Source: Blastobasis lacticolella (lineage: Eukaryota > Arthropoda > Insecta > Lepidoptera > Blastobasidae). Taken from it: a stretch of 64,000 nucleotides of DNA. Location of the stretch: contig LR990050.1 of assembly GCA_905147135.1 (NCBI GenBank), positions 2,120,501 to 2,184,500 on the forward strand, given 5' to 3'. This document shows, piece by piece, positions 1 to 12,900 of this stretch. The translations under genes and the position numbers were made by a program. The notes under the pieces were generated by a model, which did no database searches, was not told the origin of the DNA, and saw only the letters and a program-made list of their open reading frames with translations. Within the stretch, counting starts at the first letter, position 1; each line of letters starts with the position of its first letter.

Positions 1-158
1 TAACTGATATACTACTTAAATACTTTTAAATACATACTTATTATACATAGAACACCCAGACCCGTAACAGAAATTAAAATTCTTCATTTCAATTTCTGCC
101 CGGCCGGGAATCGAACCCGGGACCTCTTGAACCTCGGAACCACTCAGGTCAGTATCTA
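1..158 (-). repeat. tRNA-derived SINE
   Basis: Read on the - strand, an A-box-like segment (139-154) is followed by a clear RNA polymerase III B box (GGTTCGATTCC, about 107-117), then a T-rich tail body reaching the window start. The tRNA-like head with a non-tRNA body marks a lepidopteran SINE, not a tRNA gene. Confidence 0.7.
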
Positions 159-665
159 CTTTAAAATTATCAATTGTTATGTACTTGCCTCTTCTTCATT
201 CTTCAGTCTTATTTCGACTGACTTTGACATACTGGTATATTACGCCACTCAGCCGAAATGTAGATATTATATTACACAATCAAATACTATTATGTGGGTC
301 GGTAGTATAGAAACGCAATTTCATAGTTATTTGATTTATGACTTTTCATTACCAACTTCGCCGTGAGACGATAAATAAACCGTCATTTCAGTATACAAAC
401 AAGACGTGTACGACTAAGTCGGTGTTCTAAAGTGCCTAAACCAAAATCCCGCGTGAATTCGGATAATAAAACTAATACCACTGTCATCAATCACTATTAG
501 AACAATATTGTCATCACTGTTGGGATACAAGAAGCATCCTACAAAATTGGATAAAAAGGAGAAGGAGTCTTTCTACTTACATAAGAACAATAATGCACAA
601 CATCCTATCCAAGATCGTAAAAATTCAGTTCTATAGTGCGTCAAGGTTAAGTTGAGGTTCAAATA
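159..665. other. Upstream of trypsin-like gene; nothing recognised
   Basis: AT-rich DNA with no convincing exon, repeat or RNA. It would include any distal promoter elements of the downstream protease. Confidence 0.4.
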
Positions 666-718
666 GCATATATAATAGCATAGGTACAATACGAAATACT
701 TGCTAATACGCAATACAG

Positions 719-727
719 TATAAAATT
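719..727 (+). promoter_or_regulatory. Candidate TATA box of the trypsin-like gene
   Basis: TATAAAATT lies about 70 bp before ATG 789, which would put transcription start near 750 and leave a short leader of about 40 bases. A second TATA-like run (catatataat, 667-676) lies upstream and is an alternative. Confidence 0.4.
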
Positions 728-788
728 AATACGGGTGGACAGAAGACTGATGAATTTCCCACACATAGAGCTGTGCGCGCTAGCAGGA

Positions 789-999
789 ATGTTCAGGCTG
801 CAAAAGACAATAGTGGTGATAACGTCACTGGTTCTGTGCAAAACTGAGACGTTCACAGAGATAGTGGAAATAGACTATTCGAAACTGGCCGGACAAGCAG
901 AGGACAATAAGAAGAATATTTTGAAGTTCCTTAACGAAGAAAACGTGCAACAACAGTATAAACAGCTGTACGACGATTTGCTGGGGAAGCTGACAACTA
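789..999 (+). CDS. Trypsin-like protease exon 1: signal peptide and propeptide
   Basis: Starts at ATG 789 and encodes a hydrophobic leader ([17 protein letters not shown]) then an acidic/lysine-rich, probably helical propeptide of about 50 residues. The donor is ACTA|GTAAAT at 1000. The exon ends one base into a codon, and exon 2 supplies the other two bases (A+CT = Thr), so the phases match. The frame stays open upstream to 735, but starting at 789 puts the hydrophobic core near the N-terminus, as a signal peptide needs. The link to exon 2 over 7.2 kb rests on phase, signal-peptide content and absence of a better candidate. Confidence 0.62.
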
Positions 1000-3900
1000 G
1001 TAAATATTTTATTGTTTTACTTTTTACTTTGATTGCCATTGTTTAAGAGGGATCGTTTTTTTAAAGAGCTACATGTTCGTACCTACTGATGGAAAGCGGC
1101 GTCCCTCGTCCAGGATATCATCAACCTAAGGGAAGCGGTACCAGCCTTTCAGATACTTGCCTTTTGAAGTACCCCATGTAGTACATTATCTCGACACGTT
1201 TCTTGCAAACCAGGAAACCTATTCTCCCTCTGTGACATCTCAAATTAAAAATTTTTGGAGCCACTTATCTGTATTAGAATATCACTGATATCAATATTTG
1301 ACATCATACGATAGTCGACAATAGTTGAGAAAATGTTCTTTAGCTGCAATAGACAGTGTCATTAAAGAAGGAGATTTGTGGTTAGAAAAAATGTTAATGC
1401 GAGATGTCACGAAATAGGTCCCCAGACATATAAATGATGTGCATGGAATCTATCTCATCGTCGGCGGGTGCGATGGCGGAAAAGTGACAGTGATCCTCTG
1501 AGCCACTTTCAAAAATGACAGTTTTCAACACGCGTTTCTATTCGTTTTGTCTATTTATCGTTTAAACATACACATAATCTATTGAATTTTCTCCAGTAGG
1601 TATAACGAAAAATTATTTTGGTACAATTTGTAAAAGTTATTATTTATGATTAACGCGCGCCATTGCAGGAACTGCTTCCTTTGCTGCAACGATGCATTCG
1701 CGGTACGTTCGCGTTATCTAGACTCATCCTACAATTTTAAAACAATTCATTAACGAACGAAGTTAACTGAACTTACTCACGCGAGGGAATTCTCAGGATT
1801 GACAGAGTCCTAGCACCTACTAGCGGTTTCCTCCACTAATATTGGGGAGGCAAAGCCACCTGGAAACCCCTCCACCAATCTTAGAGGGACTCAAATCCAG
1901 CTGCAGTGTCTGTTGATAATGACTGGGTTCCACAAGCAACCCCGGTCAACATTTTGCAACGAACAAAATACCGCAGTATCTCAAGACGAAAGTCTTTGAC
2001 CAGTGTGTGTTACCAGTGATGACTAACGGTTCAGAGACGTGGTTCCTAAAGCTCAGAATCACTCAGCGTACGATGAAGAGAGTTATGCTCGGAGTGGAGA
2101 ACCACGTGATAGGATCAGAAATGAAAATACCCGTAGCAGAACTCTTAGCTCGACGACATAGACTACAGAGTCGCAAAACTGAAGTGGCAATAGAGCTTGC
2201 TACTAGAGGCCACGTAGCTTGCAAAAACGATAGCCGATGGTGCGGCGTTCTCGAGTGGCGACCACGTACCGGAAATCGCAGCGTAGGAAAGAACCCCACA
2301 TGAGGTGAACAGACAACCTCGTCAAAGTCATTGATAGCCAAGGATGAAGAAGACGCAAAGCCGATCGATGTGGAAGTCATGCAGGAAGACCTATGTTCAG
2401 CAGTGGACGTCCTACGGCTGAGATGATTATAATGAACTGGATGCGTTTTCGTTCCTTTACTTTGAGGCAAGTCGAAGGCTTCAAGTTCGCCACTCTTTAG
2501 GTGTGCCTCCTAAGATTACCATATTAGTATAGCCATAGGAAGCGATATGATATGGAAATCGTCAGTAGTCTAATGGCTATAGTGGGTCCGACTCGTAAGC
2601 CAGAAGTAGCGACTTCGATCCCCAGTACCACACAACCAATTACTTTTTCTAGTTATGTCCATTAGTTGAACACTAACAGACGCTTTTCTGAATGATTCAA
2701 TAATGTCAATTTCCTCTTTTTATAGGGTCGCGGATTTCAGATAGCAGTCCCTTCGTTACATTTGTATAAATATTTGTCTGTTTGTCTACCGCACCTATAA
2801 CATAAAAATAGAATAACTCAATTCTTATTACAATAGTACACCGTAATAGCTGCCCTAATAGTACACTGATCCTCCTGTACATTAGTGGAGGGTTCTGCAA
2901 TAATTTAATTTTTTGTTTCCAGATGTTAAAACTCCACCTCAACGACGTGGTAACTAATATTGTTGATTTAATATTAATTCCGATGGTAAATGGTATGGTA
3001 CCAATGACTCATTTTTTAGTCTTACAGCACAAGTAAGGGGAAAAAAATTTGTAACTTGTACAAATATATCACATAAAAATATATGTATATTTTTTCTTAC
3101 AATTTCCTAAGAAAAGGATATTTTACCTACCGCCACAACCGAAACTGTTTTGCTCGTAAACGGCTGGGAAACTGAAAAAGTGTGTAAAACAAAATATATA
3201 GACAATTTTATGTAGATTACTTTAGTGTATTCGAGTTTATTTATTAGGATGAAATGCCAATAACAAAACTGCATTTTAATATTTATAAGTAAAAAACTGG
3301 AAATGCCCAATAATGTTGTCCTATCCCTAAGGTAGCACAGGCCCCTCGATATCAAAAACTTCAATACACACCCCACACTATTTATTTATTTATTTATTTA
3401 TTTATTTATTTGCCAACAGATTTACACTTTTTGGTACATTAAATATTACATGAAAAATAGTAAACACTTAAATGTAAATCCAATAACAGGCAAACTTACG
3501 TTCACAGTAGAATCGATCGGTCTTAATTAAAAAATAAATCTATATCTACCACCACTAAAATTCAACAACTAAATAATGATTGTTAGTGTAAATGGCAAGA
3601 AGACGTATTTAGTATGTAATACAAATATTTTTTATATTGTAATAAAGAACAGTGTAGTATGTCAGCACAATTTTCGAAGTTACATAGTTTGTTATGTTCC
3701 CTGCACAGTCTATAAACTATTTCATTACTACCTACATTCGTTCCGATACTTTTAAGTGCGAACGGTCTAAAATTAATCAATCTTTCATTGCGTCTAGGCA
3801 CAGAGAAAGATACCATGTTCACCAAGTATGGGCAGTCGATTAACCCCCTTACAATTTTAAAAAGAAATATTTGGTCTGACATCCATCGACGATCCCGGAT

Positions 3901-6900
3901 TGTGAACATTTTATATTGGGACAATCGCTTCTTGTACGAGGTAAGCTGTGACAATTTCCCCTGGTGGACCGTTAAGAAGAACATGAAACGTTTCTGTATT
4001 CTCTCAATTCTGGATATATGGTTTTCGTATTGTGGATTCCAGACACAAGAACAATATTCCAAGATGCTACGTACCAACGCGTTGTAGAGATATATAAGCG
4101 CAGAAATACTTTTAAAACCCTTGCAGTTCCTCCAAACAAATCCCAACATGCGAAACGATCTATTAATAATAACATCGATATGTGGATTGAATGATAGTTT
4201 AGAATCAATTACAATACCAAGATCCCTTATTTGACTAACCTCTTCCAGAACATGGCCATTTATTGAATATAAAGTTCTAAGCGGGGACTTATTTTTAGTG
4301 AACTTAATATGCTTACATTTATCAATGTTGAGAGGTAGCCTGTTCTCAAGTGACCAATCGGAAATAGCACCTAGGTCTCTCTGCAGAAGAATAGAATCTA
4401 CTGGCGACCGAATAATCTTAAATATCTTTAAGTCATCCGCAAAAAAATAGAATTTAGAATGACAGATTTTAGTGGCTAAATCATTAATAAAAATTAGGAA
4501 AAGAACTGGCCCCAAATGGGAACCTTAAGGAACGCCTGAACATGCCCCAAATGTTCTAGACTCATGACCACAAACTACTACTTTCTGTATTCTGCCTGAT
4601 AAATAGGAGGCTAGCCATTTCATCAACGTTCCACTGCATCCAAAATTACAAAGCTTCTGAAGCAACCGTGAGTGAGTAACCCGATCGAAGGCCTTGCTGA
4701 TGTCGGTGTAGATGGCATCGACTTGATCACCAGCGTCAACAGCGTCAGCCAAGTCGGCGCTAAAACAAGCCAGGTTAGATTGTGTGGACATATTTTGCCG
4801 AAAACCATGTTGCTCTGGTACAATTAAATGTCTTAAGTGATGCACTAGAACAGGACAAAACAGCGACTCAAAGATCTTAGCAACGACCGACAAAAGCGAA
4901 ATTGGTCTGTAATTTTTAATGTCATTCGCATTACCACCTTTAGGTATCGGAATAATATTGGCAATTTTCCATTTGGATGGGAAAACACCTGACCTAAGTG
5001 AGAACCCGTAAATAATAGAGAGTGGATAGGAAATAGTATCAGCACAATTTCTAAAAAAAACTGCCGGTATTCCATCTGGACCAGCACCCTGTCTATCATT
5101 AATGTTTTTTATAGCTTTAACTATTGCTTTTGGGCTAGTATCAAACGACCACAGGCAATTGGACGTCAAAGCCTTGTATGAAAAATTCTCATCAACTGTA
5201 GAAGAGTCATCAACATAGACAGAAGAAAAATTTTCCGCAAAAGCATTACAAATCGATTCTTTAGATTTTAACTGGATATCATTGAGGTACATTTGCGCAG
5301 GCAATGAACCTTTATTGTTGCGTTTATTACGAATAAAGGACCAAAACGCCTTAACATTACCCTTCTCCAGTGAAGACTCAATCGATGAGATATACTTAGT
5401 GTAACATACCCTTATCTGTGTATGGCATCTATGTCTGGCCTCCTTAAACTCAAACTCATCCATTTTATTGCCGAATTTTTTAAAACGACGGCGATACTTT
5501 TCTTTTTCTTTTAAAAGTTTGATTAAATTTGTATCATACCAAACAGGATATTTACGAGAGCAAGGAGAAACGGGAACATGTCGTAATATAATAGAATTAA
5601 TGAGTTCGTAAAATGTATTAACCATTTCATCAGCAGTAGAACACGACTCCAGAATACCCCAATCGAATTGAGCAATTTCTTCATTAATTTTGTCGTAGTT
5701 TCCTTTATGAAAATTTAAAGTGTTTGCCCTAGATTTAGATAAATACTTGTCCTTCAACAGATCAAGCGACACAATTAGCGGCGGATGAAATTCGTTAACT
5801 TTAGACAATGGCATATCAGCGCGCTCAGTTCGTATATTTGGGATGTTACTAAGTACGAGGTCAAGAATACGATCACCCTTATTAACCACGTAATTGTATT
5901 GCTGCAATCCATGAAGAGCCGAGAAGTCGGACATTCTCTGAGATATGCCAACCCCAGAACCATCGAAGAGCGGTTGTCCGGTGTTGAGTGCACTGTTTGT
6001 GTTATTGCTGTTATTAGACATCCAGTTTATACTGGGTAAATTGAAATCTCCAAAGAGAATAATCTCATTCATCGTACATAATTTGTCACTGGGACTTGTT
6101 AGATAACTGTCCAAACGGCCCAGAGACACCGGTGAAGAAACCACGCCAATGCCCACACATTTGTCTCTTAAAGAGACAGACAACCAAAGCTCCTCATCGG
6201 ATTTACTTTCCACGTCAATAAGGCGTGCAGAGCTTAATTTGGAAGAAACTGCAACTAGGACCCCTCCACCATCCTGCTTAGAACTGCCAGTACTGTTACG
6301 ATCTCTTCTGTATATTCGATAGTTATTGTTTAAAATTTCTGAGTCCAAAACACTGTTATTAAGCCAAGTTTCTGTAAAAACAATTATATCATAATGACAA
6401 TTTAGGCTTGCCAAATGTAGATCAATCAATTTGCCTCGAATGCTTCTAACATTCTGGTAATATACACTAAGAAAAGCCATTACAACATATTAAAAGTACA
6501 AGAATACAAGCAAAATTCAAGACTACACTTAGGATAACAACAATAACCTAAATGTCCCTAAGAGAATCCTTGTTCAGGGATGAGAGAGTTTCTTCATTCT
6601 TCACCCAGATGGCTGGCATGCTATCATCTTTTCTTAAGTATATGCGGCCATTTCGTACCCAAACGTACTTAAATTTGTTATCCTTCTTGAATAGTCGGGC
6701 CTCAGCATGAAGTTTCCGATTGCTCGGAGATAGATGCTCCCCCAGATAAATGTCCTGCTTCTCATCGCTCAAACCGAGTAAAGTTGAATTGAGCTTGGCC
6801 TTAGGGTTCTCTTTATTATACTTTAGGCATGCTGCAAGAAGTTCGTCCCGCTTCCTGGGAGAACGTAATTTGATAATTACAGTTCTAGGTCTTGCTGAAT

Positions 6901-9900
6901 CGCGTCCAGATTTACCTACTCTGTTGCAAGCAAGAATGTCCAAGTCTTCCATGGGACAGGCCACCACGCTACAGAGTTGAAGGACGGTAGGAACCAGGTT
7001 CTCCTTAGAATGTTCGGGCACGCATTGAAGTTCAACGTTGCACTCCCTAGCCTGCTGCTCAAAATGGCATACTTTGAAATTGAGTTCGGAAATATTCTCC
7101 TGCAACTGCCTGTTTTGTGCCCGAAGTTCAGCTGCCTCGGATCGAAGAGAGGATACTTCTTTATTTAAAGTGTCGAACTCGGCGCTCATATACTCCACAG
7201 ACTTTTGCAATTCAGGCAAAATGTCAAGATCCTTACGAATTGACTGAAGCTCGGATTTTAGGTGCTTAACAAGCGACGTCTCGATAACCGATTCTATCTT
7301 ATCCGCGATGGACGATTCAAGCAAGCTCAGTCGTTTTTCCAGTGATAAACCAGGATCCACTAAGTCGCCCTCCTTTACTGGAGTATTATCACTCCTTTTT
7401 GCTGATGCCTTACAAACCGAACATTTATCTACTATTTATTAACTATTCTCGAACAAAAGTCACAAAACGTCATTCATATCAGAATGATGTCCTCTAATTT
7501 AGGCCCCTAACTTTCACCTGCTGGCTGGGTTAACTCAGTGTGACACATTGACAAATCCCTGGTTTTCGGATTTTTCCCTTTACTTGAGCTAAGCTAGGTC
7601 AACTTATGCTAAGGCAACTAGGTACTCTATAGGTCTTAATGAAATAGTGTACGAGGCTCAAAATTGATTTGCGCAAAATAGCTGGCCGTGCTTGGATGCG
7701 TCTGGGGCCAAACTTGTTGTCCGGAAGTGCCGTGCCTTGAGGGACGCCTATGTCCAGTTGTGAACTGCAATTGGCCAATGACAATGACACTTAAGTGTAT
7801 GAGTAGTAAATGCTACGTGCGACGGTCATATAACCTTGAATATGAGTTATTATTTAGATTTATGTGGCAATTTTCTGTCAAGATCTAATATAGGTACGCC
7901 TTTTCCTCTCTCTCGCTTCTCACATTCATCAACCTTTTGCAAACATGCTCGTCACTTTACGGCAGGTTGACCTGACTTGATCGTGATATACGTGTCGATC
8001 TACCATAGGCGTAGGAAGGGGGGGAGCCGGGTGGGCCGTGCCCACCCCAGAATGGTCAGGTGCCCACCCTTAGGACGGGAAGCTCACTAGCTGTACATTG
8101 GCGATTAACTCGGCTTTATCGGCCACCTCAGGGGCCAGGCCCCCCCTGGAAAATAGCCCTAGAAACGCTAAAGCGATCTACCCATTTCAAAGCTTCCGTG
8201 ATCACTGCTGCTGTATACCTATATCTAATATCACAATCATGTTATATCCAGCTGGATCTACGCGTCGCATTGTCTCGGGCAGGAACACCTCGATAGCAGC
8301 TGTGCCGTGGCAGGTGTCTCTCAGAGAGAAGACCTACCCTATCTGCGGGGGGTCGGTCCTTACTGATATTTGGCTGCTGACCGCTGCGCATTGCCTGCTC
8401 AGGTAAGTTTGATTGCAAAAACATGGCTAACTGATCTAAATACACAGCCTGACCAGGAATAAAAGAGGTCTATCAAGAGTATCAAGAGGGCGCTTCTGTT
8501 GTTGTTACTTGCTGTTACCAGTGTAAAAGAATGAGTTCTGACAAATTCCGCAACATGGTGGCGGCACATATATTCCTGGTTAGGCTGTAATTGTGCTTTC
8601 ACAATAGACTGTTTAGTCAGACGAGTTGCTAGACTGGGGATCATACACACTTATATGTATGATTATTCTTTATAAGAAATAATATGCTTTTAATCTATAA
8701 CCTTTAAGATAGTGAGCTATCTGCAGACAATAATTATAGTACAACGGAAATATTGTATGTAGGTAGTTTTAGTAGTTCAGTAGTTTAATGAGCTTGAAAC
8801 TAACGAGAAAAGTAGTTTCTATAGTTCCCCCCAACAAATCCCGCTGAAACTACTAAGAACGATCGGCTCCGGCGTTGTGTGTTTGTGGTCACCCCAAAGA
8901 TTTTAACATTTAGAGAGGCACGCGAATAAGTCGTGTTGCATTTGCAGTAATGTGAAGGCTTCCGTTTCTACAGCGCCAAGTCCGGCTCTAAAACTATAAT
9001 TCTGTCTAAAATACTTTAAACTTCTTTTAGAGTCGATGGACTTGACTCCCCCTTACACTTTATTCACCCAGTATTCGGTGACAGCATTAAACTATTACAC
9101 AGTCTAAGATCCTTGCAACTAATTATATTAAAAAATAATTGTCTTGTCGTCAATGTCCCAGTTATGCTATCGGTCACGAGGGCCCGGGGACCTCCTTGAT
9201 AATTTCATGTACAGTAGAGCGATTGCAATCTGACCTGAATATTCAGACGACTGAATGTTTCAAATTGAGAGGGTTTTCATTAGATTAGTATACTTACATC
9301 ATGGCATCCTATTAAAAACAGTCAAGCGTGTCTCTGGTGGGACCAAGATATTGTGTAGACCCACTGGTGGGACACAGGAGAGGGACCACGATGCCGGAGC
9401 TTTCAGGTTAAGTTTCTGTCTACTGTAATTAGCTTATCTGCCAAATCCTGGATGACTGTCAAGGCGGATCCGGGGCTGCTAACAATATTGACGCCAAGAT
9501 GATTATTGTTACGATGTTTTCTCTCACCGTAAGAGAATTGATTAGCGTTCAACCATGTACTAATGATAAACTCATTGGTACACAGCGTCACTGGAAATCG
9601 AATCACACCTTTCGCTTACGAGTCAGACCCGCTAGCCATCAGGCCACCGACACTCACTTCATGCTTCCGACATTCGGGCGACAACCAAATAAGAGTAATG
9701 AAAAACAATAAACACCATTAAGTAATCAAACCCCAAAAATACCCAAATACGTTTACTTGTTTTCTCATTGGGTATTCAAATAGTTTTGATTTTATAACGA
9801 GAGAAGAGCCCTTGCTATTCGAGGGAATATGATGGCGCGTAGGTTCGGAGGATGCAGTAGAGAGGTCAAGTTGACATTGTTTAATGCTTACTGCCTCTGT

Positions 9901-12900
9901 TTTTATACGTGCCAGCTCTGGGTGAGGCACTGTAGAAGATCGTACAGCGCTATCAGAGTGCAATATAATGATATATTTCGAACTCAGATGCGGCTGCCGA
10001 GGTTCTGCAGTTCCTCATCCATGTTTTCGGAGACAAGGGTGCCGGATTTTTATGCAGTAGTGAGGGGACGCATCGCTTCCTTTTGGGAGAGACTGCGACA
10101 GTCTCGCAACGGTATACTGAGGGCTGTGTACCGTGACTCCTCAAGTACTGTACAGAGGTATTAGCTATCTGCGCACCAGAACGATAATCTGCGACAAATA
10201 TAATCTGCGATAAATAAATTGCAGATAACCGTAAATATAACTTGACATTCAATTTTACAAATTGTAATTGATTGTATACTTTAGAACTTAAGAATATGTA
10301 TTATTATTATTATTTCATTGCATGGATCTAAGTTATCTGCAATAAAGATTATTTATGTATTTATAATAGTCCGGAATAAGTAACTGCAGAATAGTCCGAA
10401 AGTTTTTACAGGCTGCAGTAGATCAACATTAAACACACTTGGCCTAGGCCCGTGGGTTTCATCAAAATACCAGTATTTCTTTAATACTGAGAAAAGTAAA
10501 GATAACTTATAAATAATAATAAAATACTAACAAAACACAGTGCTAGTCTATTCAAGAAAAATTCCAATGCATAGGTACTTACGTTTGGAAGGCTTATTCA
10601 AATATTACCATGTACCTATTCTGGAGTATTCTTGTATCACCATACATTACTGTCACTCGGTTCTCAAAGGAGGTAAACTTTACACGATATGTCTGTGTGA
10701 ATTGCCAAACAATAGAGCACAATGCTTTACTTGAGAAGCGTTGGGGAACTTGGGACCACTGGTATATGGGAATCTAGTATACCTATCTATACTATGCTTC
10801 TTTAAATATCCCCGTAATCTTTTATGTTGGTAAATCAGCCAACAAATTGTCAAAAACAACACAAATATTTTCATTTTGGTAAATTGGCCTGTTTCAGTGT
10901 GTATTTTAAGGCCCTAATAGACAGCTGTTCATGAGTGAGTAAAAGATAAAATGTACATTTATAACAATAACTGCACTTTCTTTGGCTACACCGCATCTTC
11001 ATAATTCCAAGCGACCATAGGGTTATTCCATTTCTATATAACGGCAAACGTCAAATCAGCCATAGTATTTGACATGTCGTGCATTTACTATTGGTATATT
11101 TTACAATAAAAGTATTGAGTATTTCATCATTAAGACCCACTTGTTCAGGAACTTTCGAGATCAAGAAAGAAACGTGCAAAATATAGTACGGTGTATCGCA
11201 AATCCGTCCTGCCGTTTCCAATTGTGCCCTTACCGACCAAACTCGCGGCGACACTGGCCTTAAACAACAAATTTATTCTCGTACGGTAGAATTGTATTTT
11301 TCCAATGCGAAATAAAATCGTTCGGGTTGACGGTAAAGCTGCAAAACAAACCGTACGTTCTGCTTCCTCCAATTTGTTGTTTGAGAAAAAAAATGTTGCT
11401 AGCGCCTGCGAGTTTTTATTAGCATATTCCCTGTACGTTTTTATTGCTCACGGGAGTTGTTTAGGTACTTTTAATTCTGTACAAATAAATGGGCCGAAAT
11501 GACCAAATAAATCATTGGCTGTTTATTGTATTGTGCAATTTAAATCATCATCATCTCTGCGTTATATCCCGGTTGCGCTTCCGCGCGGTACGTGATGGCC
11601 CAGGGTCCGCCTTTCTACTCTTCATGGCCCACTTCGCCCGGTCTTCGGCATTCGTGAGCTTGTTGGCACGCATGTCATTCTTGACGATGTCAACAGGCTT
11701 AGCACACATGGCATCCTTGAAGACGTCGCAATTTAAAATGTATTGTGCAATTGCACATAAATATTAATTTCTTTTTCCTGAAAAAATATACTTTTATTCT
11801 GTATAAGGTACTTGCCTATTCGATCTGTTTTAGCAATATAACCTAACTACCTAAGTAGGTAGGTGGAACCTACATAAAATGTCTTAGAAATTAGGTAAGT
11901 AGGTATCCTAGGTAGGTAGGTAGGTATTCCTATCTATAAGGAACACAATATCTTTCTTGCAATTTTTTTATCAGCCAGAGCACGTCCGTATTTTACGATA
12001 AGGTACATACCTCATTGTTATTTTGATTAGATACTGCCAATAAGTAGGCACAATCATCGTTTCTACGTTTTAAAGAACTAGTCAGAATTATAAATAATAA
12101 TGAATACCTACTTAGTAAAAATTCCTATATCATAAATCGCATTTGAACTTTGAAACGTTACAGCTTCCACTTGTGTAACACGTGTACACAAATTGTTGAT
12201 TGGTATGGTCACCCAACACGACTACTTTATGAGGTTACCCAGGTTAGATCTAGTTAGACCGTACAGGAGGGCTAGACAGATACAGGTTGTCTATTGGAAT
12301 TTATTTTTCTTTCGAACATGTAAGGAAGGAAGAAGTGCAAAAAGAAAGTAGGTACCTAAACCGCACACCGCGTAATTTTTATAAAAAAATCAATTTAATT
12401 TATAAGTTATAGAATTTACATGTCAATAGATAGGACGAATCCAACTCGGTTGGGCAGCGTTCGGGAAGCTACGCCACATATTTTCGTCCCAATTACCGCA
12501 GTGTCTCAAGACGAAGGTCTTTGACCAGTGTGTGTTGCCAGTGATGACTTACGGAGCTGAAACGTGGCCACTCACTATGGGCCTTATAAGAAAGCTCACT
12601 GTTACCCAAAGGGCAATGGAAAGAGCTATGCTCGGAGTTTCTTTGCGCGATCGAGTCAGAAATGAGGAGATCCGCAAGCGAACCAAGGTCACCGACATAG
12701 CTCTAAGGATTGCCAGACTGAAGTGGCAGTGGGCAGGGCACATAGCTCGAAGAACAGATGGCCGATGGGGCAGTAAAGTTCTCGAGTGGCGACCACGTAC
12801 CGGTAGACGCAGCGTGGGTAGGCCTCCTACAAGGTGGACCGACGACCTGGTAAGGATCGCAGGTACCAGCTGGATGCGGAAAGCACAGGACCGGTCTTTG

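Larger units (their letters stand above)
3379..7440 (-). mobile_element. Nearly intact CR1/Jockey-group non-LTR retrotransposon
   Basis: Two-ORF LINE inserted antisense in intron 1 of the trypsin-like gene. In transcript order: 5' region (boundary uncertain, near or above 7440), ORF1 at 7360-6548, a 67-base gap, ORF2 at 6480-3583, about 170 bases of 3' UTR, and a tail of eight AAAT-type units (3379-3411). No target-site duplication was found. Long frames and a single visible stop suggest recent insertion. The clade is inferred from ORF layout and RT motifs; Daphne or CR1 would both be plausible. Confidence 0.85.

Noticed and set aside
101..158. tRNA-like A and B boxes (also at 2560, 15400, 29061, 30780, 37180)
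   Set aside because: No complete cloverleaf; each runs into a shared non-tRNA body, so they are SINE heads, not tRNA genes.
2063..2470. 135-codon - strand frame
   Set aside because: Antisense of an RTE fragment; the + strand carries the recognisable protein motifs.
3788..4087. + strand frames across 3.8-7.2 kb
   Set aside because: Antisense shadows of LINE ORF1 and ORF2.
3379..7500. Shared AGGCCCCT near 3341 and 7502 as a target duplication of the LINE
   Set aside because: The left copy is about 35 bases from the LINE tail rather than adjacent, and 8 bases can match by chance.
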